From Linnemannia hyalina (lineage: Eukaryota; Mortierellomycota; Mortierellomycetes; Mortierellales; Mortierellaceae), in assembly GCA_019671135.1 (NCBI GenBank), contig JAHRHY010000001.1, positions 868,001-932,000 on the forward strand: a stretch of DNA of 64,000 nt. Direction: 5' to 3'. Positions 43,168 to 56,059 of the stretch are shown one piece after another; within the stretch, counting starts at the first letter, position 1; every line of letters begins with the position of its first letter. The position numbers were made by a program, and so were the translations under genes. Under the pieces are notes generated by a model. That model did not search any database. It was not told the origin of the DNA and saw only the letters and a program-made list of their open reading frames with translations.

Positions 43168-44835
43168 ATGCTGCGCGCTGCATTCTCTTCCTTCAAACCA
43201 TCCTTCACAAAGGCATCCTTCTCCACAATGACCAACACAACAAAGCCCTGTAAACTCGCCCTCATCCAGTTGGCCGTCTCCGCCGATAAGGACGCCAACC
43301 TCGCCAATGCCCGCACTCATGTTCTAGAAGCTGCCTCCAAGGGCGCCAACCTCATTGTCCTCCCAGTACGCTCTTTCCTCCCTTTTGGTCTCTTCCTTGC
43401 TCCTCTTTGCACCTTTGCTTCTTTGTACTCACGCCTGCCGGCACACACACGCTGACCTTTTTTACTCTATACGTTTGGGAAAGTAGGAGTGCTTCAATTC
43501 GCCTTATGGAACTGGCTACTTCCCCGAATATGCCGAGACTCTTGCGGACGGTCCTTCTGTCAAGTCACTCTCCGCTATGGCCAAAGTACGTTCAATTAAG
43601 ACATATCCGTTTTGATTGCATACCACAACCTACGCACTTGTGCATTGAGCACAGTCCGAGTATCATCAACTTGGGGCCACACCCCCCCCCCCCCCCCACC
43701 ACCACCAATTGTGAACGTTATTCTTCCCTTTTCTTGCCGATTGACAGGCTTTTTGCTCCTTGCCGATGCATTGCCGCTACCACTTTGAATAGGACGCCAA
43801 GGCATACTTGATCGGAGGCTCGATCCCAGAACGCGACCCAACCGATGAAAAGATCTACAACACCTGCACGGTCTACAACCCTGAAGGAAAACTCATTGCC
43901 ACCCACCGTAAAGTCCATCTCTTTGACATTGATGTCCCTGGCAAGATTCGTTTCCAGGAGAGTGAGACCCTGACTGCCGGTCGTCAGTTGACTCATGTCG
44001 ACACAGGTACGCTTTATTTCGAGAAGGATTTTTGTTGGTTCTTGTCTTTTTTTACCCTACAAAATAATTTTGTTTTCTCTCACGGTTTATATTTTCCCTG
44101 CATGTACCCTTTTTTCTGTCATTGACGATCTCGTTACTCACAACTCGCCATAATACTGGCTTGCGTGCTTTTGTGTATTTTTGCTTGTTGTAGATTTTGG
44201 AAAGATTGGGGTGGGTATCTGTTACGACATTCGTTTCCCTGAGCCAGCCATGATCGCCGCCCGTCAAGGTAACATCCTTTTTTTCTTTCATGCCTTTCAA
44301 CCCTTGATCAATTGATGAACCTAGTCCCACGCCTAACACAGCCGTTCGTGCATTTCCCTCTTCCTCTACCTCTACCGAACGATGATAACCACTCAGGATG
44401 CTTCGCGATGATCTACCCAGGAGCATTCAACTTGACAACGGGACCATTGCACTGGGAGCTGCTCCAGCGCGCAAGAGCCGTCGACAATCAGATGTATGTT
44501 GCTGCCTGCTCGCCTGCTCGTGACCTCAAGGCTTCTTACCATGCCTGGGGTCACTCGACTATTGTCGGCCCCGCAGGAAATGTCATTGAGAGCATGGACG
44601 AGAACCAGGGCATCATCTACGCCGACCTTGGTATGTTTTTTTTTTTTTTTGTTCTGAGTCGATACGGATTGCAAATGTTCTGTGCATTCAATTGGATACT
44701 AAATTTCAATGCATATTTGCATGTCGGCTATGAAAATTAGATCTGAAGGCGATGGCAGAGTTCCGTCAGAACATCCCTTTGACCACTCAGCGTCGCTTCG
44801 ACTTGTATGCAGATATCTCCAAAGTCCAGCCTTGA
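43168..44835 (+). CDS. NIT2: Nitrilase-superfamily omega-amidase (Nit2)
   Basis: Six exons: 43168-43365, 43487-43585, 43793-44006, 44194-44268, 44397-44630 and 44741-44835; 304 residues. The Glu-Lys-Cys triad is E67 (in [14 protein letters not shown]), K139 ([10 protein letters not shown]) and C180 ([10 protein letters not shown]), with the spacing of human NIT2. [20 protein letters not shown] also fits. The enzyme hydrolyses alpha-ketoglutaramate and alpha-ketosuccinamate. The first 20 residues are basic and Ser/Phe-rich like a mitochondrial presequence. A second in-frame Met at 43228 would give the cytosolic length, so dual targeting is likely. Intron 2 holds a run of 16 C. Confidence 0.94.
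43682..43697. repeat. Homopolymer C16 in a NIT2 intron
   Basis: Sixteen C bases followed by an ACC repeat, in the intron between exons 2 and 3. Length may be uncertain. Confidence 0.85.
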
Positions 44836-45250
44836 ACAGCTTCCCCGTCCCCCCCTCTCTCCTCCTTGAATCATGGAGCTTTTATATCCTTCCATTAAAA
44901 ACTCACTCTTCTACATTATGCAAGGAAGGACATTTGTTCGCTAATAATGGGTTGTTTTCTTTAATTTGTACAAGGACTTTTTTGTTTCTTTTTTCCTTCT
45001 TTGTCTTCTGTGGCTCACGCCAGGATAAACATCGAAAAGAAAAAGAAATGATAAGGTATGGATTGAAGGGTTGTGTGTGTTGGAAACTATGTGCGATAAA
45101 AAAAAATAGAAAATGACAAATGGCAACAAAGAGTGGTAATAAGAAAAGAGAATGGGGGTGGGACAACGAGAAGAGAAGGAAAAAAAATGTCTATGTTCCT
45201 CTCTCCTCCTTGTTCATTAGAGGATTAACAGGCCAAGACGACGAAAGGGT
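44836..45250. other. Convergent 3' region, Nit2 and GlcN6P deaminase
   Basis: 415 bases between stops, mostly T-rich then A/G-rich. No gene. Confidence 0.5.
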
Positions 45251-47485
45251 TTACTGGTGGTAAGTCGACTCGGCACCACCGCGCCAGGAGCGAACACCGC
45301 CCTGGAGACCGACGTTGTCGGATCCAATAAGCTGCTCGTGAACCTTCTCAATGGACTTGAAGTAGTTGACGGTCTTGACGTGGAGCTCGAGGGTGGCGTC
45401 CTCGTCGCAGACGACCATGCCGCGGGGATGGAGCTGGATGGCAGAAACGGTCCACATGTGGTTGACGCCCTCCTCGATGCACTTGGCCAAGGCCAAGGCC
45501 TTGTGGGCACCGGTGATAATAATGCAGACCTCGCGGGCATCCATGACAGTGCTAGAGTTGTAAGGAAAGATTGGAAAAGAGTTATGGTTAGATAACATTG
45601 CTCACTTGTGCAACGGGAGATAGGAAGTCAGGGAGGGCAGAAATGGGAAGGCGGAGATTGATGGCGTTGATGGTTCGCTTTTTTGTTTTGTTGTTCTTAT
45701 TTTTTGATGAGCTGGGGGGCGAACAAGGAAGGGCGGGTTGTAGCTTCCTGCAAGGTTGTCGATCAGATTATGCTTTCTCCATCTTGGTTGGTGAGATCCG
45801 AACAAACTGACAACTGATTGAGAGAGCGTTGCTTCCATCTGATACAAGTCCCGCACCATGCATGGGTTGTCGTTGAATTGTCGTCGCTGGTGCTTTTGTT
45901 GGTGGAAGCATTGTCGAAAATTTTCTGGGACGGGACGGACGAGCAAGAAGCAGCAATGAAAGGGACCGTGGGGCAGAAAAAAAAATAGAGCGCACACAGA
46001 AATAAAGAACGAAGCACAGAGCGCAAAATAGGCAAAAAGCAAAGCAGAGATACACAAGTCAAAAGTAACACTTACGCAACACCGACGGTCAAGGCCAGGT
46101 TGGGGACCTTGGTGATGTCGTTATCGAAGAAGCGGGCGTTGGCGACGATGGTGTCGTAGGCAAGGGTCTTGACACGGGTGCGGGAGTTGAGGGAGGAGCC
46201 GGGCTCGTTGAAGGCAATGTGACCATCGGGACCGATACCGCCCAAGAAGAGCTCGATACCACCAACGGAGGCGATCTTCTCCTCGTAGCGCTGGCACTCG
46301 AGGTCCAAGTCGGTTGCGTTTCCATCGAGGATGTGGACGTTCTCGGGGACGATGTCAACGTGCTTGAAGAGGTTGCTCCACATGAACGAGTGGTAAGACT
46401 CGGGGTGATCTCTATTGAATGTGAACGGATCATTAGCAGAGGTGAAGGAAGAAGAGGGAAGAGAGTTAGAGTAGATGGTCAGTCGGAGCTCGTACTTTAG
46501 CATTTGTCATGGACACATCCTTGTTGCCATTGTTGCTTGTCCAAGAAGAATCCTTTCTTTCATCCTTGTCCTCTTGATTCCTAGAGTGAGGACACGTTGG
46601 TTGGCGGAGTGGATGTTTGTCTGTCTGTCTGTCTGCTACTGTTGTTGTTGAGTGAAGCAAGCCAGATGCCTTCTTATGGGATTCCAGGCCCCAGAGGGAG
46701 ATGGTGTCGCATGTCTGACATCACATACCCCGAGCCCCCTCTTGTTTAAGACTCGCGAGACAGCCTGGCGACTCCCGTATGTGTGTCTGTCGAGTATTTT
46801 CTCTTTTTCTTCGACGGAATGGCGAGCAAACGAGAAAGGAAAATTGATCCACTTTCCTTTTTTTCATTGCTTCGGTTGCATCGCCCTCTTTCAAGTTCAC
46901 ACCCCGAAATAAACGAGAAAAAAATGGCGGCATATCTGAACCACACGAAACAGAAAGAACATGTATGCATGTTGACAATATTTTACCTGGGCAATCCGAC
47001 GTATTCATCCATGTTGAAGGTGATGATGTGCTGGAAGGAGAGCTCGCCGGCTTGGTGGAACTTGACCAAGTTTCTGTAGACACCAACGGGGGACGAACCG
47101 GTGGGGAGTCCGAGAACGAAGGGCTTGGTGGCGGTGGGAGCGAACTCCTTGATGCGCTCCTTGACATACTTGGCTATTAAATGGTGAATACGAGAAAAAA
47201 AACAAGGCGTGGGTAAGTCTTCTTGTTACATTCAGAGTGGCATGATCATGCAAACAAATTGGTGATACGAAGTACAGGATAACACCCTTATTAAGTGTTG
47301 AATGTATTTGTATGTCCATCATGATGCTGATGGTGGTAATGGCGTCGATGGGATGCAGAAAAGTGTTGGGAGGGGGAGAGAGAGGAGCGAAGTGGAAAGT
47401 AGAGAGAGAGGGAGAGAGAGAGAGAGAGATACTTACCAACGTGGTAGGAGACAGCCTCAAAGTCCTTGCGAATGACCAATCTCAT
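45251..47485 (-). CDS. NAG1: Glucosamine-6-phosphate deaminase (NagB/GNPDA)
   Basis: Four exons: 47437-47485, 46987-47173, 46076-46411 and 45251-45551; 290 residues. Key stretches: [16 protein letters not shown] (phosphate loop), [37 protein letters not shown] and [20 protein letters not shown]. It converts GlcN6P to Fru6P and ammonia in the cytosol, the last step of GlcNAc and chitin catabolism, which fits the chitinase gene at 59874-61619. A GA-rich repeat lies in intron 1 and more GA tracts just above the start. Confidence 0.95.
47401..47429. repeat. (GA)n tract in NagB-like gene intron 1
   Basis: Nearly pure AG repeats lying directly next to the donor of intron 1; CT on the coding strand. 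A second GA-rich block lies at about 47550-47610 above the ATG. Confidence 0.85.
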
Positions 47486-49871
47486 TGTGTATGTGTGTTG
47501 TGGGTGGGGTGGGTGGGGATGTGTGTGTGAAAGGGTTGGGGGATGAGAGATAAAAGAGAGAAAGAGAGAGAGAGAGAGAAAGAGAGAAGAAGAAAGAAAA
47601 AGAAGGGAAATTGAAGAGTTGAAATAGAATTTGGGAAATGGAACAGGGAGTGTCGTCAACGGGCAGCAGAGAAAAGGAAAAGAAAGAAAATTTTGTGGAG
47701 ACATCACATCACATCACACATACACACCCATCAACTGCATCCGATTCAACACAATTGATCAGTAAACAAAAAGGTATTATCGTTATTGAATCAACTCTCT
47801 CATCCAACCTAATCCTCGGCCGTTTTGGTTTCTCCCTTTCTCCTTTTCGTTCTCCTTTCTCTTCTTTTCTTCTTTTCCTCTCTCCCAGTCTCTTTTCTTT
47901 TAGTGGTCATCGCTTTTCTCCACGATGCATCGTGATGCCATCATTATTGTTTCTTCGGTCTGTTTCGTCTCCTTTGCATTCTTTCTCGCTCCCCATTCTC
48001 TTTCTCATCCTTTAACACTACAACTTGTCACTTCGACATGGTCAGCTATCAGCAGTGATCTTCTTCTCCAAGAATAAGAATCAAGAAAGAGGAGGAGGAT
48101 TGCCGGTCTAGGCGATTTGTTTGCGAACATGTCAACCAGCAAAGAATGAAAGTAGGAACGAAGAACAAAAGGGACTCGGCTTTCGAGACATGGGTCCGGA
48201 AGACTAAATGGGCGCGAGTAAGAAGAAGAAGAAGAAGAAGGCTCAAAAGAGCGAAGAGGTGCAAGTAGAATTCAAGCCGAGACCAAAGTGGACAGGCAGA
48301 CAGACGAGACAAGACACGGCAAGCAAGTGTGTTGTTCCCTGTTCTTCTCCCCATACTTTTATGAGGATGTGTACCTTTTCCTTCTTCGTTCTCCGTCTCG
48401 AGCCCCCTCGTTTTGTCTGGTGTTGACAAGATATCTTCAAGATCAGAGGCCTCCCATTGGACGATGGGATGGAACAGGTGTGAACCTTGTTCCTCCCTCA
48501 CCCTGCTCTCTCTCTGCCTCTCATCCTCTTCTTCTTTTCCTTCCTCTGACTTCCATTGCCTTTACTCAATCTCAGTTCAATAAGTAATAGGCTCCTTTTC
48601 CTCTCTCGCTCTCACTCACTCTCTCTCTGACTCTTTTTTAATCGGCTTTTTGTTACTTGTGTCTATTTGTTTTTGCGTACCTGTTTGCTATCATCATCCT
48701 GCTGCTTGCTGGGCGAGTGGGTGAATGGGTCAGAAGTGGCGTAAAGTTGAAAAAAGAACAACAGAACGATACGAGCATAGACCATCATCATCGATGGCAC
48801 ACAAACAATAGACCAGTACGAATAAACAAAACAAAACCATTCAACCGAGCACACGGAGCCCCCACTGGTTCCTTTCTCGGACCCCGGTTGGGTCTCTGTG
48901 CCTTGTTTACTCAGTTAAGAAGCATGGCAGCTTCACTGACCAGACCACATCCACCAAACGAAACAGAAATCATTTAAATACACTCCCACACCAACATGCC
49001 ATAGAGGAGTGAAGGTTCCATTTTCAGTTTCCACTTCTCCCCCGCTCACTTCCGTCATGGAATAGAAGGAAAGAAAAAGAATATGAGGATGAGTAAGTTG
49101 TCCTCGAGCGAAAAGAGGAGGAAGAATAATTGGATGACATTGCACGCTCGGAAAGATCCCATAATTGTGGGTAAAAAGATAACAAAATGAAGGAAGAAAA
49201 AAAGAGGCGGCAACATGCACTGGCCAGGCTGCAAGTATGTTCGTGAGCCAGAGATAACGAATTCGTTCAAGATCTTACCCCTTAATATACCACATATATT
49301 CCCACATGTGTGATGAGCATTGGTAGGAGAAGGTTGTTGGGGAACCCCTGGGTGGGAAGGCATCATTAGAACGAAAGAAGTCGGAGCCTCATTTTCTTAT
49401 TATACTAGGTTGCCCATCTGTACCACAACCATAGTTTACTCACTATCATCGCGAAGATTACCAAGAAGGGTGTTCTCTTTTCTACGCAACCTCGCTCCCT
49501 TTTTTTGGTGGCAAAAGTGACAATGTGGCAAAAAAATGACAGTGTGCTTTTGCCCAAGGTGACTTCATCCTGCCTGACGAGGGAATTGGTGGCGTCCCAC
49601 GGGAAGCGACATTCTCCCTTCCGCGGGAAAAGCGACGGAAAGAAAATAATGCATAAGAAACCTCAGCCTGAGGCATGGGAAGACTTGTGGTTTTCTGGTT
49701 TGCTCATCTTTTTCTCTTTCCTTCTCTTACGCCCACGGATTCACCATCTTCTTCGCACACTTTTCTTTTCTCACTCCACACACACGCACACATTCACACA
49801 CTCACATTCACATTCACACTTGCATTCACATCCACATCTCCATCCCCTGTCTAACGAAAGAAACATCTCAA
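47486..49871. other. Intergenic, divergent, low complexity
   Basis: 2.4 kb between the deaminase start (-) and the gene at 49872 (+). It holds a GA-rich leader (47520-47620), CT-rich blocks (47820-48010, 48500-48640), an (AAG)n run at 48220-48240, and a CACATTCA-type repeat at 49770-49845 in the plus-strand leader. Frames here are short and low in complexity; no gene called. Confidence 0.55.
48220..48240. repeat. (AAG)n microsatellite
   Basis: Seven AAG units in intergenic DNA. Confidence 0.85.
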
Positions 49872-52196
49872 ATGGAAAACTCAAACCTCGGTAAGCTCCC
49901 TTTTTCTCTTTCTTTGTCAACATACTGCCATTTGGTTCGAACTGAATGCACTGGCCGACAAACTAAATGTCATTTGTTTTTCCATGAACTTTTTCTTGTT
50001 ATAGACGAGTTCTACACAGCTGAAGGCACCTCAGAAGAAGAGTGGAAGCGCGTGTACGACCTGAGATACTGCACTATTCTTGTCCCTTTTGAAGACAACC
50101 ACTCTAACGGACAGCCAGAAGTGAAACACGATAGTCTTACCGCACAGACTGAACAGGAGGTAAAGAGGGAACAAGAGGAGCAACAAGACACGGAGGAACA
50201 AGTGTCAGTCAAGATGTCTTCTATTGTGACAAAAACGACGACTATAACGACACAAACGACGATCACTTCGGAACATGTCCACCTGGCCACTCCAAGAGCT
50301 ACGCCAGCAAGGTACACCACCTTGTTATTCTATGTCACTATCAAGTTGTAGTTGTCGTTCAACTGCAGAGAGAGTGGTACTATATTCATTCTTACACCAA
50401 ATCTAACCGTTTTTTATTCTTAGACCAGGGCCAGTCGCAGCACAGAGCCCCAGTTCGACTTCCACACCACAGGCTAGGAAGCAAGACCAGGATGGTGACA
50501 GTGATGACAGTGATGATCAAAACGACAGCATGATGACGGAAGATCACTGTAGTTTGACGGAAGGAGATCCATTGTCAAGATATCTTACTGCGGAAACTCA
50601 CCTTGGCTCGACGTCGTTCGGTTCAAGCCACAAAAATGTCGACATGGATATGTCTAGATGGGATGATGATGATGAGACGGAGGACTTTCATGATGCGACG
50701 TCGGGTATTGAGTCGAACGAGAACGATGAGACGATAAACAGTCTCCAGATCAGTCAGCACGATTCATCACATCAGTACAATAGCGTCGACGACAGCGCTG
50801 ATTACTCCTCAGCACACTCTGGGAACAAGCGACCACGACACTGGGAACTCTCTCCTTCCCACCGACTCTTGCACACCGTGGGTCCTCACCCGTCAAAGCG
50901 TATTACCCTCTCAGCTTCGTCATCAGGATCATACGGAGCTGACGGTATCACTTCCCACGGTTTGCTCAGACCACGATCTTTCTCTCCAAGTCTCTCGCCA
51001 TCGCCTTCGATTTGGGTCACACCACCTATGGATCTTAGCGCAGAATATTCAGAGAGAGCCGGCTCTGGCGCTCCAGATGCGCCTGCACATCATCCCTGGA
51101 TTGCGACTGTACCCACTTTCTGGAAGAAACAGGACTGGAAGGTGCTGGAAGACGTCTACGATGAACTTAGTGGAGAAAACATGGCGGAATCAGAACTCGG
51201 ACAGGTAGTCGATCGGTTCCTTGCTAACCAGGAAAGCTTTGCAGAGGGGAAATCCGAGTGGTCAAGGTACACACAGCACAAAACACGTCCTTCACTTCTG
51301 TGAGAAAATGATCGATGCAGTAAGCATAATTTTTGGCACGGCCCTCTTCTCACGCATTTGATTTGTCTTTTCATCTCTGCTTATTAGGGAGTTTGTTCTC
51401 TTGCGATGTGTTGCATTGCATCGAGTACGAGTCCAGGAAACACCAGATGCAACCAGCCAAGAGCTGTATTCTCCAACAATGTCTTCGAGAACTGTAAGTC
51501 TCGCTATTCCCCACAGGCGCCTTATCCGTCTTTCAAGTTAGTCTCACATCAATACTCATCGTACTAATCAACCTTCAATATTATTAGCGTTCGTGGCGTG
51601 GATCTTCTCCTAGTTTCGAGAGCCGTATTGGTGCTGCGAGACGCTCGGTGTCGCCCTACCCGGTCGGATTGACGCGTAGAACCGGATCTACTCCTGCTTG
51701 GTCCTCAGAGTCAGCCTCGCCAAAGTCCATTGCTGACTTTGTGGACGAGAGACGAGCAGATCGAGCTCGTCAGCAGCAGCGGACGGCTGATCAAGGATAT
51801 ATCAAGTCGGTCTTCAAACATCGATTCGCAGCAGGGCTCAAGACAGTCGGCGAATTGCTTCCGTTCTGGAAGGATGTTGAAAAAGGACACACAGATGTCA
51901 AGGAGGAGGTTGTGGTGCCCCTGGTACCAAGCGGTAGAGCACATTCCGTGATTGCAGCGTTTGAGAGCCAGGCTGCGCAGGCGCAAGAACGGCAGAACAG
52001 TCTCCCAGCGCGATCACGATCTGGATCGGTGATGTCGATAACCGGTGGTTGGAACTACGAGTCGATGGGTAGATCATTGTCTCCTGCCCCCTCGAGTGTT
52101 GCTGATTTGATCAGCCGAGGCCATGCCGCACGCGTTGCTTCCGCCTCTGCGTCTGTCACTGCCGCCAATGGTTCCCTCACTCAGACATCCGACTGA
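49872..52196 (+). CDS. Unrecognised Ser-rich acidic protein
   Basis: Five exons: 49872-49890, 50005-50311, 50424-51266, 51388-51493 and 51588-52196; 627 residues. All junctions keep frame. The first two exons give DEFYTAEGTSEEEWKRVYDLRY. A Gln/Glu and Thr-rich segment follows, then a long acidic Ser-rich region with PSHRLLHTVGPHPSKR. The best-ordered part is WKKQDWKVLEDVYDELSGEN followed by VDRFLANQESFAEGKSEWSREFVLLRCVALHRVRV (about 345-405, likely helical). The C-terminal third has several RxxS/SP sites and a helical segment near KSVFKHRFAAGLKTVGELLPFW. The many SP/RS motifs suggest a phosphorylated regulatory or nuclear protein. I do not recognise the family. The next gene starts 174 bases on. 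Confidence 0.78.
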
Positions 52197-52370
52197 GCAG
52201 AGGGGCAAAGGATGCAAGGGATTTCATTTTTGGTTTTTTTTTGCAATGTAGTTGTAACATGTCTGTACCATAAATTCGCCAAAACGTGGCTTGCTCTGTT
52301 TGCAGGAAATAAACTCATTTTTCTCGTTTTCGCTTTTTTTTTTTTCTGGTTGCCTCTCTCCCCTGTAGTC

Positions 52371-54236
52371 ATGGAACACATCAACACTGTCTGTAGGAAC
52401 GAGGGTTACCCGATCACGGTCGAGAACAGCCCCCAATTCGGGAACCATGCCATCGCCTCGCGCGACATTCCTCAAGGCGAGGGTCTCCTCAGGGTACTCA
52501 TTCCTCCCCAGCCATTTCACTCACCCCCACACTCTTCTCTCATTCGTACATGGCGGGAATATGTTTCAGTAAACCCGCGCTAATTTTTAATAACCTTTTC
52601 CACGACACCCGTTAGGCTATCCCTTATGCAGCAGAAGTATTCGACAGCTACAAAAAACGCATGTGTCAAGTCTGTCTCCTCTACCACAATCGCGGCTCCT
52701 TCACCCATCGATGCCAAGATTGTGACCAAGTCTATTTCTGTTCCGTCGCCTGTAAAACCGTCGCCATGGACCCTCGGATGGGATGTCATTTGAAAGTGTG
52801 TAGGGCGTTGAGGAGATTGGCGACTTGGAATTCGGATCGGCACGCAAAGAGTATGATTAAGCTGCTGGTGCAGGTTTTGCTGCGTCATTGGAGAGAGAGG
52901 CAGGGGATCCCGACGGTGTATCAGAGTCGGAGGGCTTTGGAGATGCGAGAGCAGCAGGAGAACAAGGAGAAGGAGGAACACAAATTGGAGCTGGGGACGA
53001 CGGATGTTGATGGTGTTTCGACAGAAGCTGTCACCAAACTCCTTGGAGAAACAACCCTTACAACCACAACAACACCTACCACACCACCAACATCACAATC
53101 ACCACCACCACTCTCCTTAAACGCTCCCCAGGAACAGGACGAGGATGAGGACCGGACCCAGGAACCAATCGAGAATGACTTCTACGACGTCCTCCGCCTC
53201 CAATCGCATTTCGAGGACTGGGATGACGAGGACCAAAAGGATTGGAACAAACAGTCCCAGATCGTCCTCACGCTCCTCGAGATGGCAGGCCTCACCGAGA
53301 TGGCGTCCGAGCCCGGTGGTCCCCTGCGTACGTTAACCAGCCTTGATGTGAAGCGGCTTATCAGTGCGTTGGAGAGTAATGCGTTTGGGATGTTTGATCG
53401 CGCCAAGAAGAAGGCTATCTGCTTCGGTCGAGGTAAGGAAAGGATGATTACTATTGTGGTACTTCTTGGAAATGCGGTTATGTTACTACGCGTTTCGCGA
53501 ATACGACTGACAATTGGCCATTTTTCTCACATGTGATGAATAGCGATTTACCCGATAGCATCGTTCTTCAACCACTCATGCGACTGTAACTCAGCAGCTG
53601 TGCAGGCTGACGGATCGGCAGAGGAAATAACAGGAGAAGCCGTCTTGAGACTGATCGAGCAAGAAGAGATCAACAAGAAGGAAGCACCTCAAGCATTATC
53701 ATCGTTATCGACTTCAGGATCTGAGAGCGAGACTGGCACATCGACACCTGCGGGACCAGGAACAGGAACAGCAACGCCTGCTGAAGAGGAAGAAGGATCT
53801 GAAACGACTACACTGACCGAGGAAGTAGACCCGTATGCCTCCCGAGTAGGAGAGTTCCGGATGATGACCTTTTTCTCCATCTGTGACATTCCAAAAGGTT
53901 CGCTCTTGTTTACACTTCACCCCCTTGTTATCGTGTAACGTCAACTGAGCTTGCTCCGCAATTCTCAAAACTGTATCCTTCACTAATTAATTGTCCTATT
54001 CACTTCTTGTTTTTCTTGGTCCCACACCAACAACAAACTAAGGTAAAGACATTACAATCTCATATATCGACACCGAAATGCCACTTCAAGCTCGGCGCCT
54101 AGCACTCCTGTCCGACTACCACTTCCACTGCTGCTGCGAAAGGTGCATCCGAGAAGAAAAATCGGGTGCACCAAAAGTCGCAAAACCCATCAAGAAAAAG
54201 GGTGGGCAACCAAAGCCAAAATCCAAGCGCAAGTGA
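52371..54236 (+). CDS. SET and MYND domain protein (SMYD/Set5-like)
   Basis: Four exons: 52371-52493, 52616-53432, 53544-53897 and 54043-54236; 495 residues. The SET domain is split by a MYND zinc finger (CQVCLLY, CQDCDQVYFCSVACK, HLKVC), then come a linker of low-complexity Thr/Pro and acidic sequence, the SET core AIYPIASFFNHSCDCNS, a second Ser/Thr/Glu-rich insertion, FRMMTFFSICDIPKGKDITISYID, and a post-SET CCCERC. Members methylate lysines on histones or other proteins using S-adenosylmethionine. Yeast Set5 and Set6 are the nearest types that I know. A pyrimidine tract and TAG sit two bases above the ATG, so a 5' UTR intron is possible. The tail is Lys-rich, perhaps nuclear. Confidence 0.88.
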
Positions 54237-54251
54237 TACCTTTGTTCACAA

Positions 54252-54257
54252 AATAAA
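54252..54257 (+). terminator. Poly(A) signal candidate, SET/MYND gene
   Basis: AATAAA, 15 bases after the stop and inside a gap of only 162 bases before the convergent eIF5 stop. Confidence 0.45.
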
Positions 54258-54398
54258 AAGTATTTAATTGCACTTTGCAGCGAAGTTAGGCTACGGCCAA
54301 TATGGGGCATTGATAACGAGAAAAGAAAAAAGAAAAAAATATTGGTCTTGCAGTTCTTGATATAAAAAGTTGCTGTCCGCTTGCTTGAATTGCTTTGC

Positions 54399-56059
54399 TT
54401 ACTCCTCGTCAGACTCCTCGTCAGAGTCGCTCTCGGCCTCAGCCAACCAGCGGAGGAAGGGCTCAACACGTGCGCGGACATCCTTCGCCTCTTCACGGCT
54501 GACGTACTTCTTGCTGGGCTTCTCACCCCACTTCAAGATAATCTCCTCCTCGATAATGTCGTTGTCGTAGAAAGCCTTCAAGACGTGAGGAGCCTTCAAC
54601 ATCAAGGTCTTGGAGGCGATCAAGACACGCTCCATGCCTCCGAGCAAAGCCTTCTGGTCCTTCTCAGTGGTGACAAACTATTCCATTCAAACCCATAATT
54701 AACCGACGTTAGCAACCGATGCTTCGACTGAACTCGCACAACATAGATGGAAGAAAAACATGAAAAAGAGCATACCTTGCGCAAGAGAGAAGTTCGGGCC
54801 TTGATCTCACGAGACATATCGTCGGTGAAGATGCACTGGATAAGAACAGTGACAGCGCGGGACTTGCCAGTGATTCCGAGCTCCTCGGTCTTGGCAATAA
54901 TCTCGGCATCAGTGGCCTTGGGGCTCTCCTCCAAGTAGATTCCAAAGAGTTCATAGGGGTTCTCGCCATCCTCGTCATCCTCGTCGTCGTCCAAGGTCAT
55001 CTGAGTCTTGACGCTGCCCTCCAACTCTTTCATGCGAGCAGCGGCTCCCTCAGCCGAGGTGTCGACAGACCAATCATCGCCCAAAGCAGACTTGAAGTTA
55101 TCGGCGTCGGGGATAGCAGCAGCCTCCTCCTTGATCTTCTTGGTGAAGTCGTCATCCCGATCCTCTTCTTCTTCCTCCTCAGGGGTCGCGGTGCCGTTCT
55201 TCTTGCTCTTCTTGTCAGCCTTGTCAGCCTTACCCTTCTTTCCATATGCGCTGTTGACAGGTGGGTTCTTGACAATGTAGGTGGCCAACTTGTGGATGTT
55301 CTCGCCCTTGTTGCGACGACCACAGGCGTTACAGTACATTTGGATAAGGCCAGCCTTGTCGACAATGATGTCCGTCTCGGGGTTACCGCACGAGGGGCAG
55401 AGGACGAACTTTTGAATGAATCCGTTCAACAACGACTGCAACTTGGTAGCATCGTGGGCACCGTTAACAATGTAGCGGTCGGTCTTCTCGTCAATCTTGA
55501 CCTGGGCACCGAGCTCGCAACCAAAGTACTTGGTGGGGTCTAATTATCAAAGAACAATGCAGATTAGTACCAATTTTCAACTCCTGCCACTGCTAAACGA
55601 CGTTCCCCACGCATCGTCTTGTCTTCAAGCACCTACAGGCAGTGGGACGGCTGAGCGCACGAGCAATGTCAGCCATGTTGGGGATCACGGTCTTGATTCC
55701 GTTTCCCTTGCCCTCGATCTACGTAATAGGAAAAAAAGGTTGCAAATACAACAGGTGTGCTGATTAGTCAACCGGGTCAAAAAAGTCTGTCCGCAGTAAA
55801 AAAATAGCCATTGGCGCAGAATAATAAAAAATTCAGCATAGATCTGCTCATAGTTGCTACATCTCAAAACTGTGATGTGAAGTAAAGGAGAGCCCGTAAA
55901 AACCCGCAAAGTACATGTATGTATACACACAAAAATAAAAGAAACATGTTTCTGACTCATTATGACAAAGAAATGAGCTTTTACCTTGGAGACCAGCTTG
56001 GGCATCTTGTAACGGTAGAAAGCATCGTCGCTTTGACCTCCAATGTTGAGATTAGCCAT
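54399..56059 (-). CDS. TIF5: Translation initiation factor eIF5
   Basis: Four exons: 55985-56059, 55637-55718, 54776-55539 and 54399-54677; 399 residues (yeast 405). The N-terminal domain has DAFYRYKMP, where Arg16 matches the GTPase-activating arginine, then KGNGIKTVI and YFGCELGAQ. The zinc site is CPSC and CNAC. An acidic/Lys-rich linker leads to a C-terminal HEAT/W2 domain ending in Asp/Glu/Ser-rich acidic boxes. It stimulates GTP hydrolysis by eIF2 in the 43S/48S complex and binds eIF2beta and eIF3. Confidence 0.96.

Noticed and set aside
3060..56059. ER proteostasis gene cluster (Hsp40, Yop1, PDI, ORMDL)
   Set aside because: The genes lie tens of kb apart on both strands with unrelated genes between; more likely chance.
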